A DNA stretch of 64,000 nt from Takakia lepidozioides (lineage: Eukaryota; Streptophyta; Takakiopsida; Takakiales; Takakiaceae), in NCBI GenBank assembly GCA_030704615.1, contig CM060733.1, positions 44,578,001 through 44,642,000 of the forward strand, given 5' to 3'. Below the pieces are notes generated by a model. It was not told the origin of the DNA. It saw nothing but the letters and a program-made list of their open reading frames with translations, and did not search any database. This document shows positions 1 to 12,667 of this stretch, one piece after another; positions within the stretch are counted from its first letter, which is position 1; each line of letters starts with the position of its first letter. The translations under genes and the position numbers were made by a program.

Positions 1-1350
1 AGGAATCCTTGGTCTCTCTGCTTGGATTGGTGGTCTGGGCCTTGCATCTGCTGCTTACCACATGGATTTACTGTTTTAGGAAGCTTTTCCTCAGATGCGG
101 ATTATGCTGGAGTTTGCTATTTTAGATTTTGGGACCCTGCGTACATTTCGGGACTTATGACTGGTGAGATTGAGTAATGCTGGTGTTTTCTCGAGGCTTC
201 GAAATCTCCAAGCTTTGCTGATCGAAATACGGGGGGTTTAGGGTTTATTGTGCTGCAAAGTTCTCTGCATTCCTGTAGAAGAGGGCTGATTGCAGGAATC
301 GAATTTCGAGACTCTGTCGCTCACAGCTCTCGTCAGTGGAACCTGCGATCTTAACCAGGTATGCGTGGATTCAGCATATACAGTTGTACATATTGGCTTT
401 GGAGAAAGAGTAAGATAGCCAGCATTGTTGGTTCGAGTTTCTCGTTTTTTTGTGTTTGATCTGGATCCGTGAAGCACAGTGCTGCCGGTCACGAGTGGAG
501 AGAAGTCTTCCTTTATGTTGACTCCTCACCATACACCTAACACCTGGCACACCTGGCACGTAATGTAGAAGAACCTGATTCATGTGAAAGCTAGAGGGAT
601 CCGCATTGTGAAATAAAAGTAAGCGGGAGTATTGTGTATCACAGAGCGACAAGGTTAATGACTCTCACTAGACGAGGGAGTCACAATGTCTCAAGAGTGG
701 GTGCCCTCTTGCCAACCGACTTACGTGATCCTCACTTATCCGCCGGCAGCCTCCTTGTATGAACTTGTCAATGTGTTCGAAGTTGTTTGAACGGAGGAGC
801 ATGCTGGTTGTGTCATTCTTCGTTACGATCCGTTCAGTACTCTCTGCTAGAGTCGCAGAGAAGCTGAATAGGTGCTTGACCTCTGGCTCTAGCCTTACAC
901 GCACCTTCCCGGGTCATGAGCCAGACATATGGGGACAAGGAACAAGCTATAGTGCAGTGCCTAATGTGAGGGGAAGGTATTTCTAGTAGCATCGCTACCA
1001 TTCTTGATGGCAGATATGGATGTCTCTCCCGCAATCTGGTAGCATGGTCCGCCCACATTCTGACGCATAATACAGTCGCCTACAGACATAAGTCAGACTT
1101 GAAAAAAATTCCTGTATCGGACCATTTTATTTACATGTCAGTTGTAGCATCATTTGCATCTTTGAGATTCAGCCAGTGGCATTGGATAAATGATAAGTGA
1201 GGTTGACTCTGGTAGTAATATATATTGGAGGTGAGGTAGACCCCGTGGGCCATGGGCTAATATCTTCTCATCCTGGTATGCAGAGGGGGTAATGGATGGG
1301 ACGGAACTGGCAGCACTGAATTTGTAGGGAGGTGGGTGTATATAGACAAG
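1..1350. other. 5' flank of the ceramide synthase gene, no gene recognised
   Basis: Short open frames occur on both strands (for example near 759-1058) and overlap one another. None shows a recognisable domain or splice structure. The stretch probably holds the promoter and 5' UTR of the gene starting at 1351, but I see no TATA box or other motif that I can defend. Confidence 0.5.
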
Positions 1351-4300
1351 ATGGGTTCAATGTGGGAGGCCGAGGTCTACCCAGAATGGCAAGACTACTA
1401 CCTTGTCTGCTACTTTTCCCTAGCATTCCCAGTTGCCCGTGTCCTTCTGGACTGCTTCTTTTACCAGGTGAGTTATCATCTAACGTTTATGTGATCATAT
1501 TACTCTAATTTCAACTGAAATGTCAGATGTGATTATGAATTCACAGATGCATATGCAGTTGTTGTCTCTGGCATCTCAAATTTTGCTCTTATTGTGAAAG
1601 TTTGATATAACCATCTCTAGAAATGACAGAAGTCTGCTGTTTTCTGCAATTTGGAGGGGAAGGTGTGAGAGAGGGCATTCAATTGCTCCTTTGTTGAATT
1701 TTCATGGGAGCCTGTCAAATACATCAAGGGCTTAACAACTACACCAATGCATTTCACAGTATCTCAGTTGTATGTGTCTATCTGAGCAATCACAAGCCTG
1801 TCAGGCAGCTTATTTTCAGCAGAGAGAGACTTGTGAGCAGATGCAAACATTCTCTAAGAATTTGAAAGATGGCCTTGCATTTGGTCAAGTGTGTGGCAGA
1901 AGCTAGCAAGGTGGCTCCTTTTTCCAAATGGCGAGAAGGGGATGAAAAAGATATTGCGGGAGGCTGCAGAGAAGAAGATCCCCAAATTTACAGAGTCAGC
2001 ATGGAAGCTCACATATTATGTGGCCACTGAAGTGTTTGCAGTCCTAATTACTTATAAGGAGCCCTGGTTTGGCAACACAAACGCTTTTTGGAATGGCTGG
2101 CCCTATCAGTCTCTCAAGTGCGTTCCCTTTGTCTCCACTCAAATGCTTCTTTACTTATCTCACCAGTATGTGACTGTTGGACGTAGAGATTCTTGACTGT
2201 GGCAGAGTCATTGTCTTGGAGTACATTTTGTGCAATAGAGAGACACCATTATCCAAGCACTTGTAGGTCCAGGCAAGAGAGACAAGGTACTTACTGACAT
2301 TCACTGAGAACTTTGGCTGATATATGCTTGAAGTTGTGTTTTGCATGATACATCATCCCCTCTAGAGTCGGTCATGGGGTCTTTGTTCACCGGAGTTTGG
2401 ATTTTCAGGCTGCAATTGCTCAATGGGAGGCAACTTGTAGGGAGTAGATTGCTGCGGTATTGACAGCAATACTGGAAGGTACATTGTTGACTGTATTGCC
2501 ACTGCGATGAGATTGCACTGCCCGAGACAGCAAATGAGCCAGGTTTGTGACACGGGTTATTTGTGCATGGGCCGGTTGTTGGGGAGCCAGGTTTCAATTG
2601 AAAGTATTTTACACATTCCAGTGTGGCTTCTACATTTACAGTGTGGCAGCACTGCTTGTATGGGAGACCAGGCGGAAAGACTTCGATGTCATGATGTCCC
2701 ACCACATTGTCACAATCGGCCTTATTGCCTACTCTTACATTTCGGGGTCTGCTCATTCAAATCCCTCCATTTTATTGAGTTTTTGCACTGGGAGATAAAC
2801 TGGTAGTCATTGCCTATTCCTAGTGGTCACTGGCTATGATGTAGATTTAACAGCATAGTTCCCACATTATAACCGTCTTGATAGTGTTTGGCAACCACTG
2901 CATATGAGGAGGCATCTGTATTTTTCACAATATCACTCAAGCTCACTCAGACATGTCCAATTTACTTCAAAGTTGAAGGCCTTGCCTTCCAACAAGGGTC
3001 CTAACTTCACCGATGATACATGTCATCCAGGCGTTTCTTCTTCAACCACATTAGCACCCCAATTGCAACACAGTACTTATCTGAGCATGTTGTCTGCTTC
3101 TCCACTCTCACAGACAGGAAACTGATAGTTGGCTCACACTTGGTCCAAATCTGTACGAGTCCTACTACAGCCAGAGACTAGACATTCATGTCCTATTCAG
3201 GTTGCTTGCATGGTCCAGCGATAACCTGTACTGTGGCATCCATCCTGGTGGAAGGTGTGCGTGAAATTTACAACACGGGCTTCTATGCGCTCAAGGAGAT
3301 TTTCAAGATATGTTGTAATACTGAATTTGGGCCATCAGAAGTTACAGGCCCAGTTTGTCTACTTCCGGTTTACTTCTGAAATCAGGGAGACTAACACTTA
3401 CAAACATGGGCTGCATGTTTTTTTCAGATCATTCCGTGTGGGGTCGATTGTGTTAGCACTGCATGACGTGAGCGATGTGTTTATGGAAACTGCGAAGCTG
3501 TTCAAGTATAGTAGCATGGAGCTGGGAGCCAGCCTTTCCTTTGGTTTGTTTGTGTTGTCATGGGTTGTTCTTCGGCTTGTATACTTTCCCTTTTGGATCA
3601 TCTGGAGCACCAGGTTTCCCCTCAGCCCTCCCACTTTCTTGCTCCTTTCTATTGTAAAGTAGATTGCAGCACTGAAGTCGTTGGATTAAGGATCACTGGT
3701 TACCGTAAATGAAGATGAACCTGCAAAGCAATTGGATTATTTATAATCCTGGGTCTGAGCAGGATGTAACATATCCTGAACAGCCTACCTTAGCCTCTTC
3801 CCAAGACAAGGCTAGCGAAAGCAATCGGGAGGCAAAGCAGCCTTCTTCAAAGTGGCCAGGGCACTGAGCCACACTTTCATGGTAGTCAAGGGCCTATGGA
3901 GCACGTCGTAGTGTTTTCTCTTGCAATTTTGGCAGTTGGTCTCCCCCAGCTATTGGAATGTAGGATCACCCAGCAAGATGTGGCACCACTGGAGAACATT
4001 CACCACTGCAAACTTCTGAAGTGTGCCAAATGAGTGCATGAATAGCACTGGGAAGAGAGACAGATGTACAAGTTCAGGATTCCCACAGACCCCACAGATT
4101 ACTTACCTACCAGAAAGAAATACAGAAACGAGGCCTCTAACATCCTACGAAAAGGCTAAGATCTTGTGGGACAGAAACCCCTTAACAAATAGAAACTGCG
4201 AAAAGTCAGCTCATGGCAAGGAGGGGGTGGGCATGGCAGCTATGAGGTGCTCAACTTTGTGGATCTCTCGGATCCATATGTAGCATTCCAGTACTACGTG

Positions 4301-4814
4301 TTTAACATGCTCCTCATCACATTGCTGGTGATCCACATCTACTGGTGGATATTGATATCACGCATGCTTGTGAAGCTGTTTTGTAACCGTGGCAAGGTTG
4401 GCGACGATGTCCGATCAGGTTGGTTTGACTTGTGCATTCTGTGTCTGATCATCGTCTAAAGAACTCTGTCAATAATGTTGACAAGAGTATGTGTGACTGC
4501 AACACTTTTCCAGTCTGGTTCAGTTAGTGGCTGTTCTAAATGTGTACATGGGGTCACTTTCCTGGGACTCATGTAGTGAAGCTTATCTATGTATGTAGGA
4601 ACACGGGGAATCTCTACATAAAATCCAGGCAACACCGCTCATACTTTGATATAGAAATACCAAATAACTGTTTGTTGGCCCTTTGTCTGCTTGGGTGAAA
4701 ATCTAGTCTCCCCTCAGTTTAAGACTCTTTGGAAGACGATTCTGATACCATGAGACATGGGTGTCCTTATAACGGTTTATGTTTGATGTGGCAGATTCGG
4801 AGGATGAAGACTAG
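1351..4814 (+). CDS. LOH: Ceramide synthase, LAG1/LOH family (TLC domain), complete 6-exon gene
   Basis: Ceramide synthases N-acylate sphingoid bases with fatty acyl-CoA in the ER membrane. Exons read as 1351-1467, 1900-2117, 2591-2746, 3428-3613, 4240-4418 and 4795-4814. All introns are GT-AG and phases agree throughout, giving 291 aa, close to the usual plant LOH length of about 300. Family landmarks seen are the N-terminal membrane segment (about residues 17-38), ESAWKLTYYVATEVFA, the block FQCGFYIYSVAALLVWETRR, the Lag1-motif histidine pair in DVMMSHHIVT (149-150), the second motif block VLALHDVSDVF (about 172-182), the membrane segment around HIYWWILISRMLVK, and the acidic tail DVRSDSEDED, which is typical of plant members. 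The start is the first Met of an exon whose translation aligns from its beginning with family N-termini. A start further upstream is possible because the frame stays open for a short way. No damage is seen, so the gene looks functional. Confidence 0.93.
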
Positions 4815-5354
4815 GAGTCGAGATCTTTGAAATTGTTATTACCGACTCTTTAATGGAGTGAGGTTCTTACATGGAAGGAGCTCTGCAAGGGGTGTAGTGA
4901 GTGGGCCTGATTATCCACCAGTGAAGTGGTTATTACTCGTGCGGGAAAGAAGCGAGATGCAGCTGGCATCACATCGATGCCAGCTTTTCCCCGTCTTCAT
5001 TGCTGGAGCACATTTGTTCAAAATTAGAACTCACTCAGCAGAGGGGGCACACTAATTGAGTTGCTTACAGCATTTGATTTGATTACGTAGCCAAAAGTGT
5101 TAAGGGTCTGGTCAACTTGGGAAGGGATCTGCCATTGCAGAGCGAAGCTGGATAGTAGCACGCCATCTTTTCCCATATTGTTTTATGCGATTGTCAGTGA
5201 ATCAGAGAGTCGAAAGTCTGTAGGACAGGGAACTTCTAATGTAAAAATTCCCACGGGCTTATAGCTTACTAAATGAAGGATTGAATTTGATTTATCAGTA
5301 AAATTTGCAGTAGGTCTTGTGGATTCAATACCTCAGCTTGATAAAGCCATGGCG

Positions 5355-5375
5355 CTCTCTCTCTCTCTCTCTCTC
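5355..5375 (+). repeat. (CT)n microsatellite
   Basis: About ten CT dinucleotides lie in the intergenic stretch between the LOH and HHO genes. Similar (CT)n runs recur in the window, several as tails of retroposons, but no SINE or LINE body is visible next to this one. Confidence 0.85.
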
Positions 5376-5539
5376 ATGCGCAGGTGGATCTATCAAGCTC
5401 CAACCGCAAAAGGCCATGTGGTGTTGTATCTTGTAACCGGTGTAGGTTATCATCGGTGCGGACAGCTCTCGCCACGTTGAACCTGCTGTCACGGAATCGA
5501 TGCCGTCTACCTTTAGTAGAGCTTACTTAATTACTGGTA

Positions 5540-7020
5540 CGTCTAACTTGCCATCACCAGCCTTGCTTGCTGCCTTCCAATGCCTCTCTTTACTCTCATA
5601 ACCCCCCCCTCCCTTCCTTTCTATTCCCCATACTCCCTCTGCGCGTCCTGTCTGCGCAATCACACAACAAACAAACCCCCCTTCGTCGTCGTCGTCACCA
5701 CCCACGCATCACTCGCACGCTCGACCTTCGCACTTTCCGGCAAACGAGAAACTCGTGGTTCCGACAGCGCGGGGAATCTCAGATCGCACGTGCGCGTAGC
5801 ATATGGCTCCCTTTTTGAAACTCCCGGAATATCAGGAGATACTCTGAATATCCCTGATCCGCTTGGTATATCCTCGCTCCCAGCGTTCCCAATGCAGGAA
5901 TCTGGGGCTCCAGATCCCCGGGAGCCACCCGGGATCCCGATTCCCGATCCCCGGCGCTTGACCCGGGTGGCATCACGGGCACGCCTCTGAGAACCCTGGG
6001 GAACGGGAATCAGGATCTCAAAAAGTTTGGCGCCATCAGAGATTCCCCCGCATTTAATTTGTGCTGCCCGGGTATCGGGAATCTGCCGCTGCGCTGTCGG
6101 GCCCTCTGATCCGAGCCCGGCCTACCCAACCCTCTCACGTGTCGACCTACCGGTACGGCCTCCAGTACAGCGGCTGCTGCCGGTGGGTAGGTCGCCCCTG
6201 GTTTGTTTGATTTTTCGCGCAGTGGGTTCTTGGCCGAGTTTTGGTGGAAGAAGTTGTTGGAGGAAAGGAAAGGGAACGGAAGGGAACGGAGGGGAGCATC
6301 GCGAGCGAGGATCAGAGAAGGTACTTGCGGGGCGGATTTTATTAGTGGCAGAATAAATGTGGTTGGGGAACAATTGATTAGGGCAATAATACGACATGCA
6401 AAACACGGCGGGTGCGGTGGGGAGGTCTGATTCGATACTCCTTATCCCCAGTATATCCTTGCATATACCCACCCCTGATTTAGTCGGTCGCCCCAGCGAA
6501 TCAGTGGGTTGGCTGGTGGCGACCGTCTTCCCTCTCCTTTTCTGTGTTTGATTGCGTTTGCAGCGAGAGGATTGATGCGAAATCTTGGGTTGCCTTCTTG
6601 GGTGTGTTTGATTCGGGCTTGTCTGAGTTGGGTTCGTTCATCTCTGGGGTCGCTGGAGTTTTTCTCGCAGATTTTGGTGTTGGGGAAGGACGAGCTTCGG
6701 TTGGGTTGGTAGTCTGGCATTTGACTTCGGACTGCTGGCTGGCTCGCTCCCTTGTGCTTCTTGTGATGAAACAAGCAGCTGCTACGGTTGTAGAAAGTGG
6801 AGAAAGATAAAGGTGAAGGTTTGGTGTAAAGCTTGGTTGAGGGTCCATGCAAGGCTGCAATCCATGAGCTGGAATCTTGCGCTACCTTCGTGGGATAAAA
6901 ATGCAGGAGCTCTGATTGTACCGATTCGGAGGCGGTAGTGTGAGCAAAGGCTGCGCTGATTGGCAGAAGAGAGGTGGCCCATGGATCTTCCCAGACAGTA
7001 ACCGAGAACAACATTGACTA
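5540..7020. other. GC-rich gene-poor stretch upstream of the HHO gene
   Basis: Base composition shifts to clearly GC-rich from about 5.55 to 6.5 kb. Many short palindromic pieces built on CCCGGG, GGATCC and GATCCCGATTCCCGATC lie between about 5860 and 6000. Long open frames exist on both strands (for example 6442-7014 on the minus strand), but they overlap and show no domain, so they are read as by-products of composition. The stretch may be a distal promoter or untranslated leader of the HHO gene; that is inference. Confidence 0.4.
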
Positions 7021-7075
7021 CCAATCTATGTAGTTCGTAGCTGGAGTCGGACCGTACGGCATTTAGGTACTCGTT

Positions 7076-7549
7076 ATGATCTCTCTCTTGCTGGTTCTGT
7101 CAGTTGGTGTTACCATGTGTTTGGCGCCATCGTTTGCTAAAGATACGTGTTTTAGTCCTTCTTCCTCTTCACCATCTTCCTCGTCCTCATGTCTTACGCT
7201 GTCTCTGTCTCCCCATGTTATCAGTCCACTTCTCCAAAGAACACAGTATATACACGACAAGCGCAAATTTAGAGTTTTGAACGCTGGCTTAAGCATAGGT
7301 AGTAGTCTTTTGACATCTTTCTGCGATCCTTGTTCAATAGGAGCATCCTTGTGCGGAATTGAGATTTTTTTATGTAAGCTCCAACGCCCTGTTCCTTGGA
7401 GGAATCTGCTAGCTTTGAAGCCCTTGAAATCTGACATATTTGAAACCATGCGGCTGAAGGTAGTCAGCGTGTTATTGTTGATACGGGGTGGTAATCTCAG
7501 GCTGCTTTCAAACTTCTCACATTTTTTTGTTCGTCCCAACAATCAGTAG
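7076..7549 (+). CDS. Unrecognised 157-aa open frame, doubtful
   Basis: An open frame begins with a hydrophobic stretch and then a Ser-rich run, followed by about 110 residues with no domain that I recognise. The opposite strand is also open over the same bases, and the serine run comes from a low-complexity TTC/TCC repeat. It could be a small secreted or organelle protein, an unannotated exon, or chance. No function is proposed. Confidence 0.2.
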   Translation: MISLLLVLSVGVTMCLAPSFAKDTCFSPSSSSPSSSSSCLTLSLSPHVISPLLQRTQYIHDKRKFRVLNAGLSIGSSLLTSFCDPCSIGASLCGIEIFLCKLQRPVPWRNLLALKPLKSDIFETMRLKVVSVLLLIRGGNLRLLSNFSHFFVRPNNQ

Positions 7550-8560
7550 GGAGTTTCTTCAGTCTTATAATGGCGGATGGAGAATGTTTCCCACCATGAA
7601 AACCCTCTACATGCCCGCATACTCTTCTCTGTGAAGGACAGCCATGAGGCTCGATCTACCTGATGACCAGGGGAAAATCGAAGCAGGGAAGAATCTTATC
7701 ATTCCACATGCGATTACCAAATGCTACACTGTTTCAGGCATTGCAGCTATCGTACTAATCCGTTTTGGTTGTATGACTCATGAGTCATATGAATTGCTAC
7801 TTCACTAGCTGGCACTCCAGCTAGTCTAGTCGCTGGGTGGCGGGAGAACTCTTAGAGGGGTTAAATGGCGTGTCTGGAGGTCCACGCACTCCCTGATTTC
7901 TAGACTTCATGTGCCAGCCGGGTGTGATAGTTATATAAGCTTATATCCGTCTGCACAGCTTCCTCCAAGAAGTGGGGCACCTTTACTCTTGTTCTAGTGA
8001 GGAAGCCTGGAATTCACATCAGGTTGAAAAAAACTTTTGTTTTGAGAATGGATCAGAAGTAAGATGGCATCAGTGTCACATCCTCTCATTCACAAGTAAA
8101 CTTTTACACCTAATTTGTGTTATTTACGTCATATGGAGTCTCATGGTGCAAGAAGGTGGTTATATGAGCATCCGCCAGGTTCATCTAACAACCGATTTTG
8201 TAGAGTTCTTGGTAATAGCTCATACAAGCAGTTTGACTTTCTGCATACCTGCAAAAAATGTTTCTTCGAATTGTATTGTCGGGCTTTGCAACAATCCCTC
8301 GCAACTACAAACCAGTAGGTCATCCCAGCGTTCACCTTAGATCACAGTCCTGCCACTGACCACACTAGTCTTCAACTTACACTCTGCTATTTGCAAGCAA
8401 TAACAGACATTCTACAGTTATGAAAGGGGTGGTTGTATTTTGATGTCCTCACAAAAGGCTCTGCTCCTGCACAGGACGGCGATTTTTTCTAAAAAGGCTC
8501 ATACAAGGGAAGAAGAAGACTTGTTACATGAGGTTCTTTCCCCGTGCATGAGAGGAAACT

Positions 8561-11500
8561 ATGGGATCACCAGATGACCTTACCTTAAGTTGCCATACCC
8601 AAGTGCCTAGTGGTACAGCAGCCACAACCACTGTTTCCAAGACCAGTCCACCCTTTGAGGGGAACCAGTTGGAGCGTGTGTGTAAAGTAGAGGAGTATTT
8701 GCGAGGACTTGAGGATGAGCGGCGCAAGATCGAAGCCTTTAAACGAGAGCTGCCTCTCTGCATGCAACTGCTTGATGATGGTGAGCCATGGTCTTCTTCT
8801 CCCACTAGCATGGCTAGTACTTGACTGCTATATCCATAACTTGTGGGCTGATTGGCATGAAGGAGAAATGTGCTTGTGCTATTTTTGGTGTTTTCTGCTT
8901 ATCATGGTTGCGGTCAACTTGCTGAAGGAATTTGCAACACCTAAACAATCACTTACTTGTTTCACAGCGATTGAGGCCTCAAAGGAGCAGCAAGCTGAGA
9001 ATCCACCCTCTCCCACAATCTCGCGTCCCTGCCAGCTTAGCCCTTCTAACAGGTCGGAGGCCAATGTCGAGAGCTCTAGTGGCCGGCCAGTGCTGGAGGA
9101 ATTCATTCCGTTGAAGAGGCGGTGGGAAAGGCAGCAGAGAGAAGAGCGTGGGGAGGGGGAAAGCAATCAACCAGCCAAGCGTCCTGTCCAGGAAGCAAAG
9201 CCTGCGTGGATGGCCGAAGCCCAGCTGTGGACCCACCAGTCTGAGCCATTGGACCACCATCAGGAGGTGTGCACCTATTTGACTCTAACAGTGCTTAATA
9301 TAACTCCAATCTAGTGTCTCTCTTGTTGGTCATTACTGTCTTTCTCTTTATGTGTGAGTGTGTGCTTGGATGCCTCTACTCTCTGAAAGTCTTGCTGAAG
9401 CTGCTGGTAGGATCTTGATGGCCTTTCCTAATGCAATCCTGGAATTGTTGGACCCACAATCTAGCTTTGTCAGGCCTGGAAAAAGAAGGGATCTGTTACA
9501 GCGCTTCACTTACTACTATTGCAGAAGGACTCACCACCAGGGAGGCACGGGCAATCGGAACAAGAACAGAGCTCTGTCACCAGCTCGCGGCTTCTCTTGA
9601 GCTCAAAGCAGCGCCCTGGAGGAGCATTTCTCCCTTTCATAAGAGAGCGGCAGCTCACTGTACCCCTTGTGTCCCGGTCGACAGGAGGTGCAGGAAATGG
9701 AGCCGATTTGAGGCTCTCATCTGCAGATCGGGCATCTAGTCCCAACGGCCATACCTTTGGAGCAGCAGATTCGGAGGTAGGAAGCATAGATGTAAGTCTC
9801 CGTACACAAGATCAAGGATTGAATCCACTGGGTTGCAAGGAGATGGGGCTCCGATCAAATGGGATGTCAGGGGCAGGGAGTACCAGCGTGGGAGGTAGCC
9901 AGTCACAGCGCAAAGCACGGAGGTAGTCTCTTCTCCTTTTTAAGACTCTAATATTTGATTCAAAGTAGTCGAGTCTTGGCTTGGAAGGAATTAGGTGAAA
10001 GGAGCAATGTAGGAATGGTTCAGGGACTCAAGATCATAAACGGCACACTCAAGCTAATGCCCCAGGTCAGTTAGAGAAAATACCAAGCCAGAAATTTGGA
10101 AATGCTGTCTTCAGGAAATTGCCAAGTCAGGATGAAGAACTCTGAACACTGATGAGTCTGTCCTATTGTACCTTTGGGATGCAGATGTTGGTCACCTGAG
10201 CTTCACCGGCGCTTTGTCAGTGCCCTCCAGCAGCTTGGAGGTGCCCAAGGTATCCATCGTTCTGTGCTTTTCTTTCCTTTGCAGAAGCTTGGCTGGTCTG
10301 AGCATCCAATTGTTGGCAAATCTTGCAAGTCTTGTAAGGGCCCGCCCCTCTTCAAGTAGGGCAGTATCGCTTTCAGGTGGCTCTTAGCCTTGGACGACGT
10401 CACGTCTCTGAACTCTGCAAGCCGCTCACCTGCAAGTGAAGAATTTGCGCAATTGCACACATGCCAATGCCCTGTTTGGGGGGAGGTGGCTATTGTTGTG
10501 TGTGAATGTACACTGACACTGAAGAGAACGGTTCATCTTCTGCAGCATCCTTAACTGTATGGACATACTGAAGTGGTAATGTTGTACTGAAACAGTTGCA
10601 ACCCCCAAGCAAATACGCGAGCTGATGAAGGTGGATGGCCTTACCAATGATGAAGTGAAGAGCCACCTCCAGGTACCCTTTCTATCGACATCTCTGACGG
10701 TGTTATAGCCTCTAATGTCCTTGCTTGGATAGCATATGCTGAAGTCTGTGTGTGGACGATGTTGCTACTACACAAGCTCTACGATTGATGCCTACATTTT
10801 ATGTTTGTCCATTGCTTCTGGTGTTTACTTAGTGCATAAGATCGACTTAGGGGTGGATGTTGTATTACCAGGTGAACAGCTATATCTGTGTGCCTGCCTA
10901 CTTGGAAGGTTGTTTGGAGTTTGTTGGTTTTTGTAAGTTCCTTCACAGATTCCTCCCATGAAACTAACGCACGGTAAAGCGATCTTTTCTACAGAAGTAT
11001 AGGTTGCACACGCGAAGACCTAGCCCTTCTCAAACAGCAACTGCCCAGGCACCCCAGCTGGTTGTGCTAGGGGGCATTTGGGTTCCACCAGAGTATGCAG
11101 CAGCTTCCTCACAACCATCCTCTGGCCAACAGTCGCACTATTGCCAGCCCTCTCTTCCTCACGACTACTCCTCTCGGCCATCTGGAGGTCAACTACAGAT
11201 GCATGGGGCCCCATTCTTTGAGCAGCAGCAAGCAGCCTCTCAATCCCAGACCTCACCACAGGTAAAGATTGAGTGTAGCATACAACCTTGAGCATAATCG
11301 GTGAGGGAGAGTGACTACAGTGCCGAATGGTATGGGGATACTTGGTGATGATACATGCTACTATTTTAATTTGTTTTGGCTGGCAATTGATATTCTTCCT
11401 AATGTTGTAACATCCTGCAGAGACCCTTGCAAGCTGTCACGAGCCAACTGTCCGGTGCAGCCCGCAGGTCCAGTCATGGCAACATCTACCAAGATGACAG

Positions 11501-11771
11501 TGGTGGAGAGGAGGGGAAATCGGACAGCACCAGTTGGAGAGGAAGGAAATCAGAGGATGAGGGAGAGAATGCAGATGCTGATCAAACACAACCCACCAGG
11601 GACTCGAGGGAAAGCAGTGACGGGCACCTGGAGGATGAAAGCGCTGCCAACAACTTCAGAGATCATAAAAGTACAGTATTGAAGCTTGAAATTTCATGTG
11701 CGCCTCCCACCAGTGTTGAAGAAGGAGCCACTAGTGGCGTGAATTCGAGTGTGGTCAATGCATCCTCTTAG
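8561..11771 (+). CDS. HHO: HHO/NIGT1/HRS1-type GARP (MYB-like) transcription factor, complete 7-exon gene
   Basis: This family of nuclear repressors links nitrate and phosphate signalling in plants. Exons are 8561-8780, 8968-9266, 9525-9922, 10185-10249, 10596-10672, 10995-11261 and 11421-11771. Every junction is GT-AG with matching phase, giving 558 aa. The N-terminal family block [20 protein letters not shown] and its continuation [12 protein letters not shown] lie near residues 42-73. [14 protein letters not shown] is at 113-126 and GAFLPF near 206-211. The GARP/MYB-like DNA-binding domain spans about 303-361, reading [15 protein letters not shown], then [16 protein letters not shown], then the [13 protein letters not shown] ending. 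It is split over exons 3-6. The C-terminal half is Ser/Gln-rich, with the [11 protein letters not shown] block shared by the family. The ATG at 8561 is the first in frame before the conserved coiled block. The reading frame shows no damage. Confidence 0.95.
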
Positions 11772-12359
11772 TATTGTAAAGGAGAGTAAAGAGAGGAATT
11801 TTCTCACTGGCACCTGGTATGAGTGGGGTCAGAATGCTTGATGCGGTCACTGGTGGTCGAACCTGTCTCGTTGTGTGCAACAAGTGGATTCATTAGATGC
11901 TCAATGGGTGCAGCTTTGTGGCTTCTCAATCACCCAAACTGCGTTGCCCTTTGTATCCAATTGTCCCTTTGTACTCGGCTCTCAACGCCCTCCCCAAGCA
12001 ACTTGGAATGCATTGCTCCTTCACCCCCTCCTTCCTGCCTGTGGATTATGAGACTGCAATGTTTTGCCCCCTAATAACGAAACCAACCGAGCTTGCCCAA
12101 CACAGGCCCCATCCAAACTACAAAGGCTCAAACAAAAAGGAAGCAAAAGAATAGTTGATTTGCAAACAGTTTTTTTGTTATTGTGGAAAGTGATGCATGG
12201 GTTTAAGAGGGGGAAAAAAAAAAAAAAAACTAAGAGAGACATGCTTTCTCTTGTTAATTCTTTCTCTTTCCTTTTGTTGAGGCCCTTACAAGAGGAGGTA
12301 AAACAACCACTTTTCATTAGTGGGTATACATACAATCTAAGACCCAAAGACCACGAAAA
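11772..12359 (+). other. 3' flank of the HHO gene
   Basis: This is the probable 3' UTR and downstream spacer. It contains an A-rich run at about 12211-12230. No coding signal is supported. Confidence 0.4.
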
Positions 12360-12445
12360 TAGTAATACCACACCTGACATGGTAGCAGGAATTGAACCCC
12401 GAATCACCTAGGTGGCACACAGTGAATTGAGCTATCGGCTTGGGG
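12360..12445 (-). repeat. tRNA-like SINE head (relic)
   Basis: Read on the minus strand, this stretch has an A-box-like TAGCTCAATTCACTG and a B-box-like GGGTTCAATTCC at tRNA-like spacing. It does not fold as a complete tRNA gene with matched acceptor ends, so a tRNA-derived SINE head is the better reading. A related pattern occurs at 20190-20290. Confidence 0.5.
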
Positions 12446-12667
12446 AGCATTTTTTTAGATTTGAACCATGGCTACGCATTGCTCCGCACTACTTTGGTAT
12501 ACTGGATATGGGATAGTAAGATATTTTTTAATTTGATGATGGTGTGAACTTTTTGTCACCTTATTATGACACACTTCTAATGTTCTATTGCAATACGAGT
12601 TGCCCATTTTGTCACTTTATTACAGCATTGGCACTTTATTACGTGAAAATCAAAAAGCATGCCGATT

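Noticed and set aside
6442-7014. 190-aa minus-strand open frame
   Set aside because: It overlaps several plus-strand frames in GC-rich DNA and shows no domain and no splice context.
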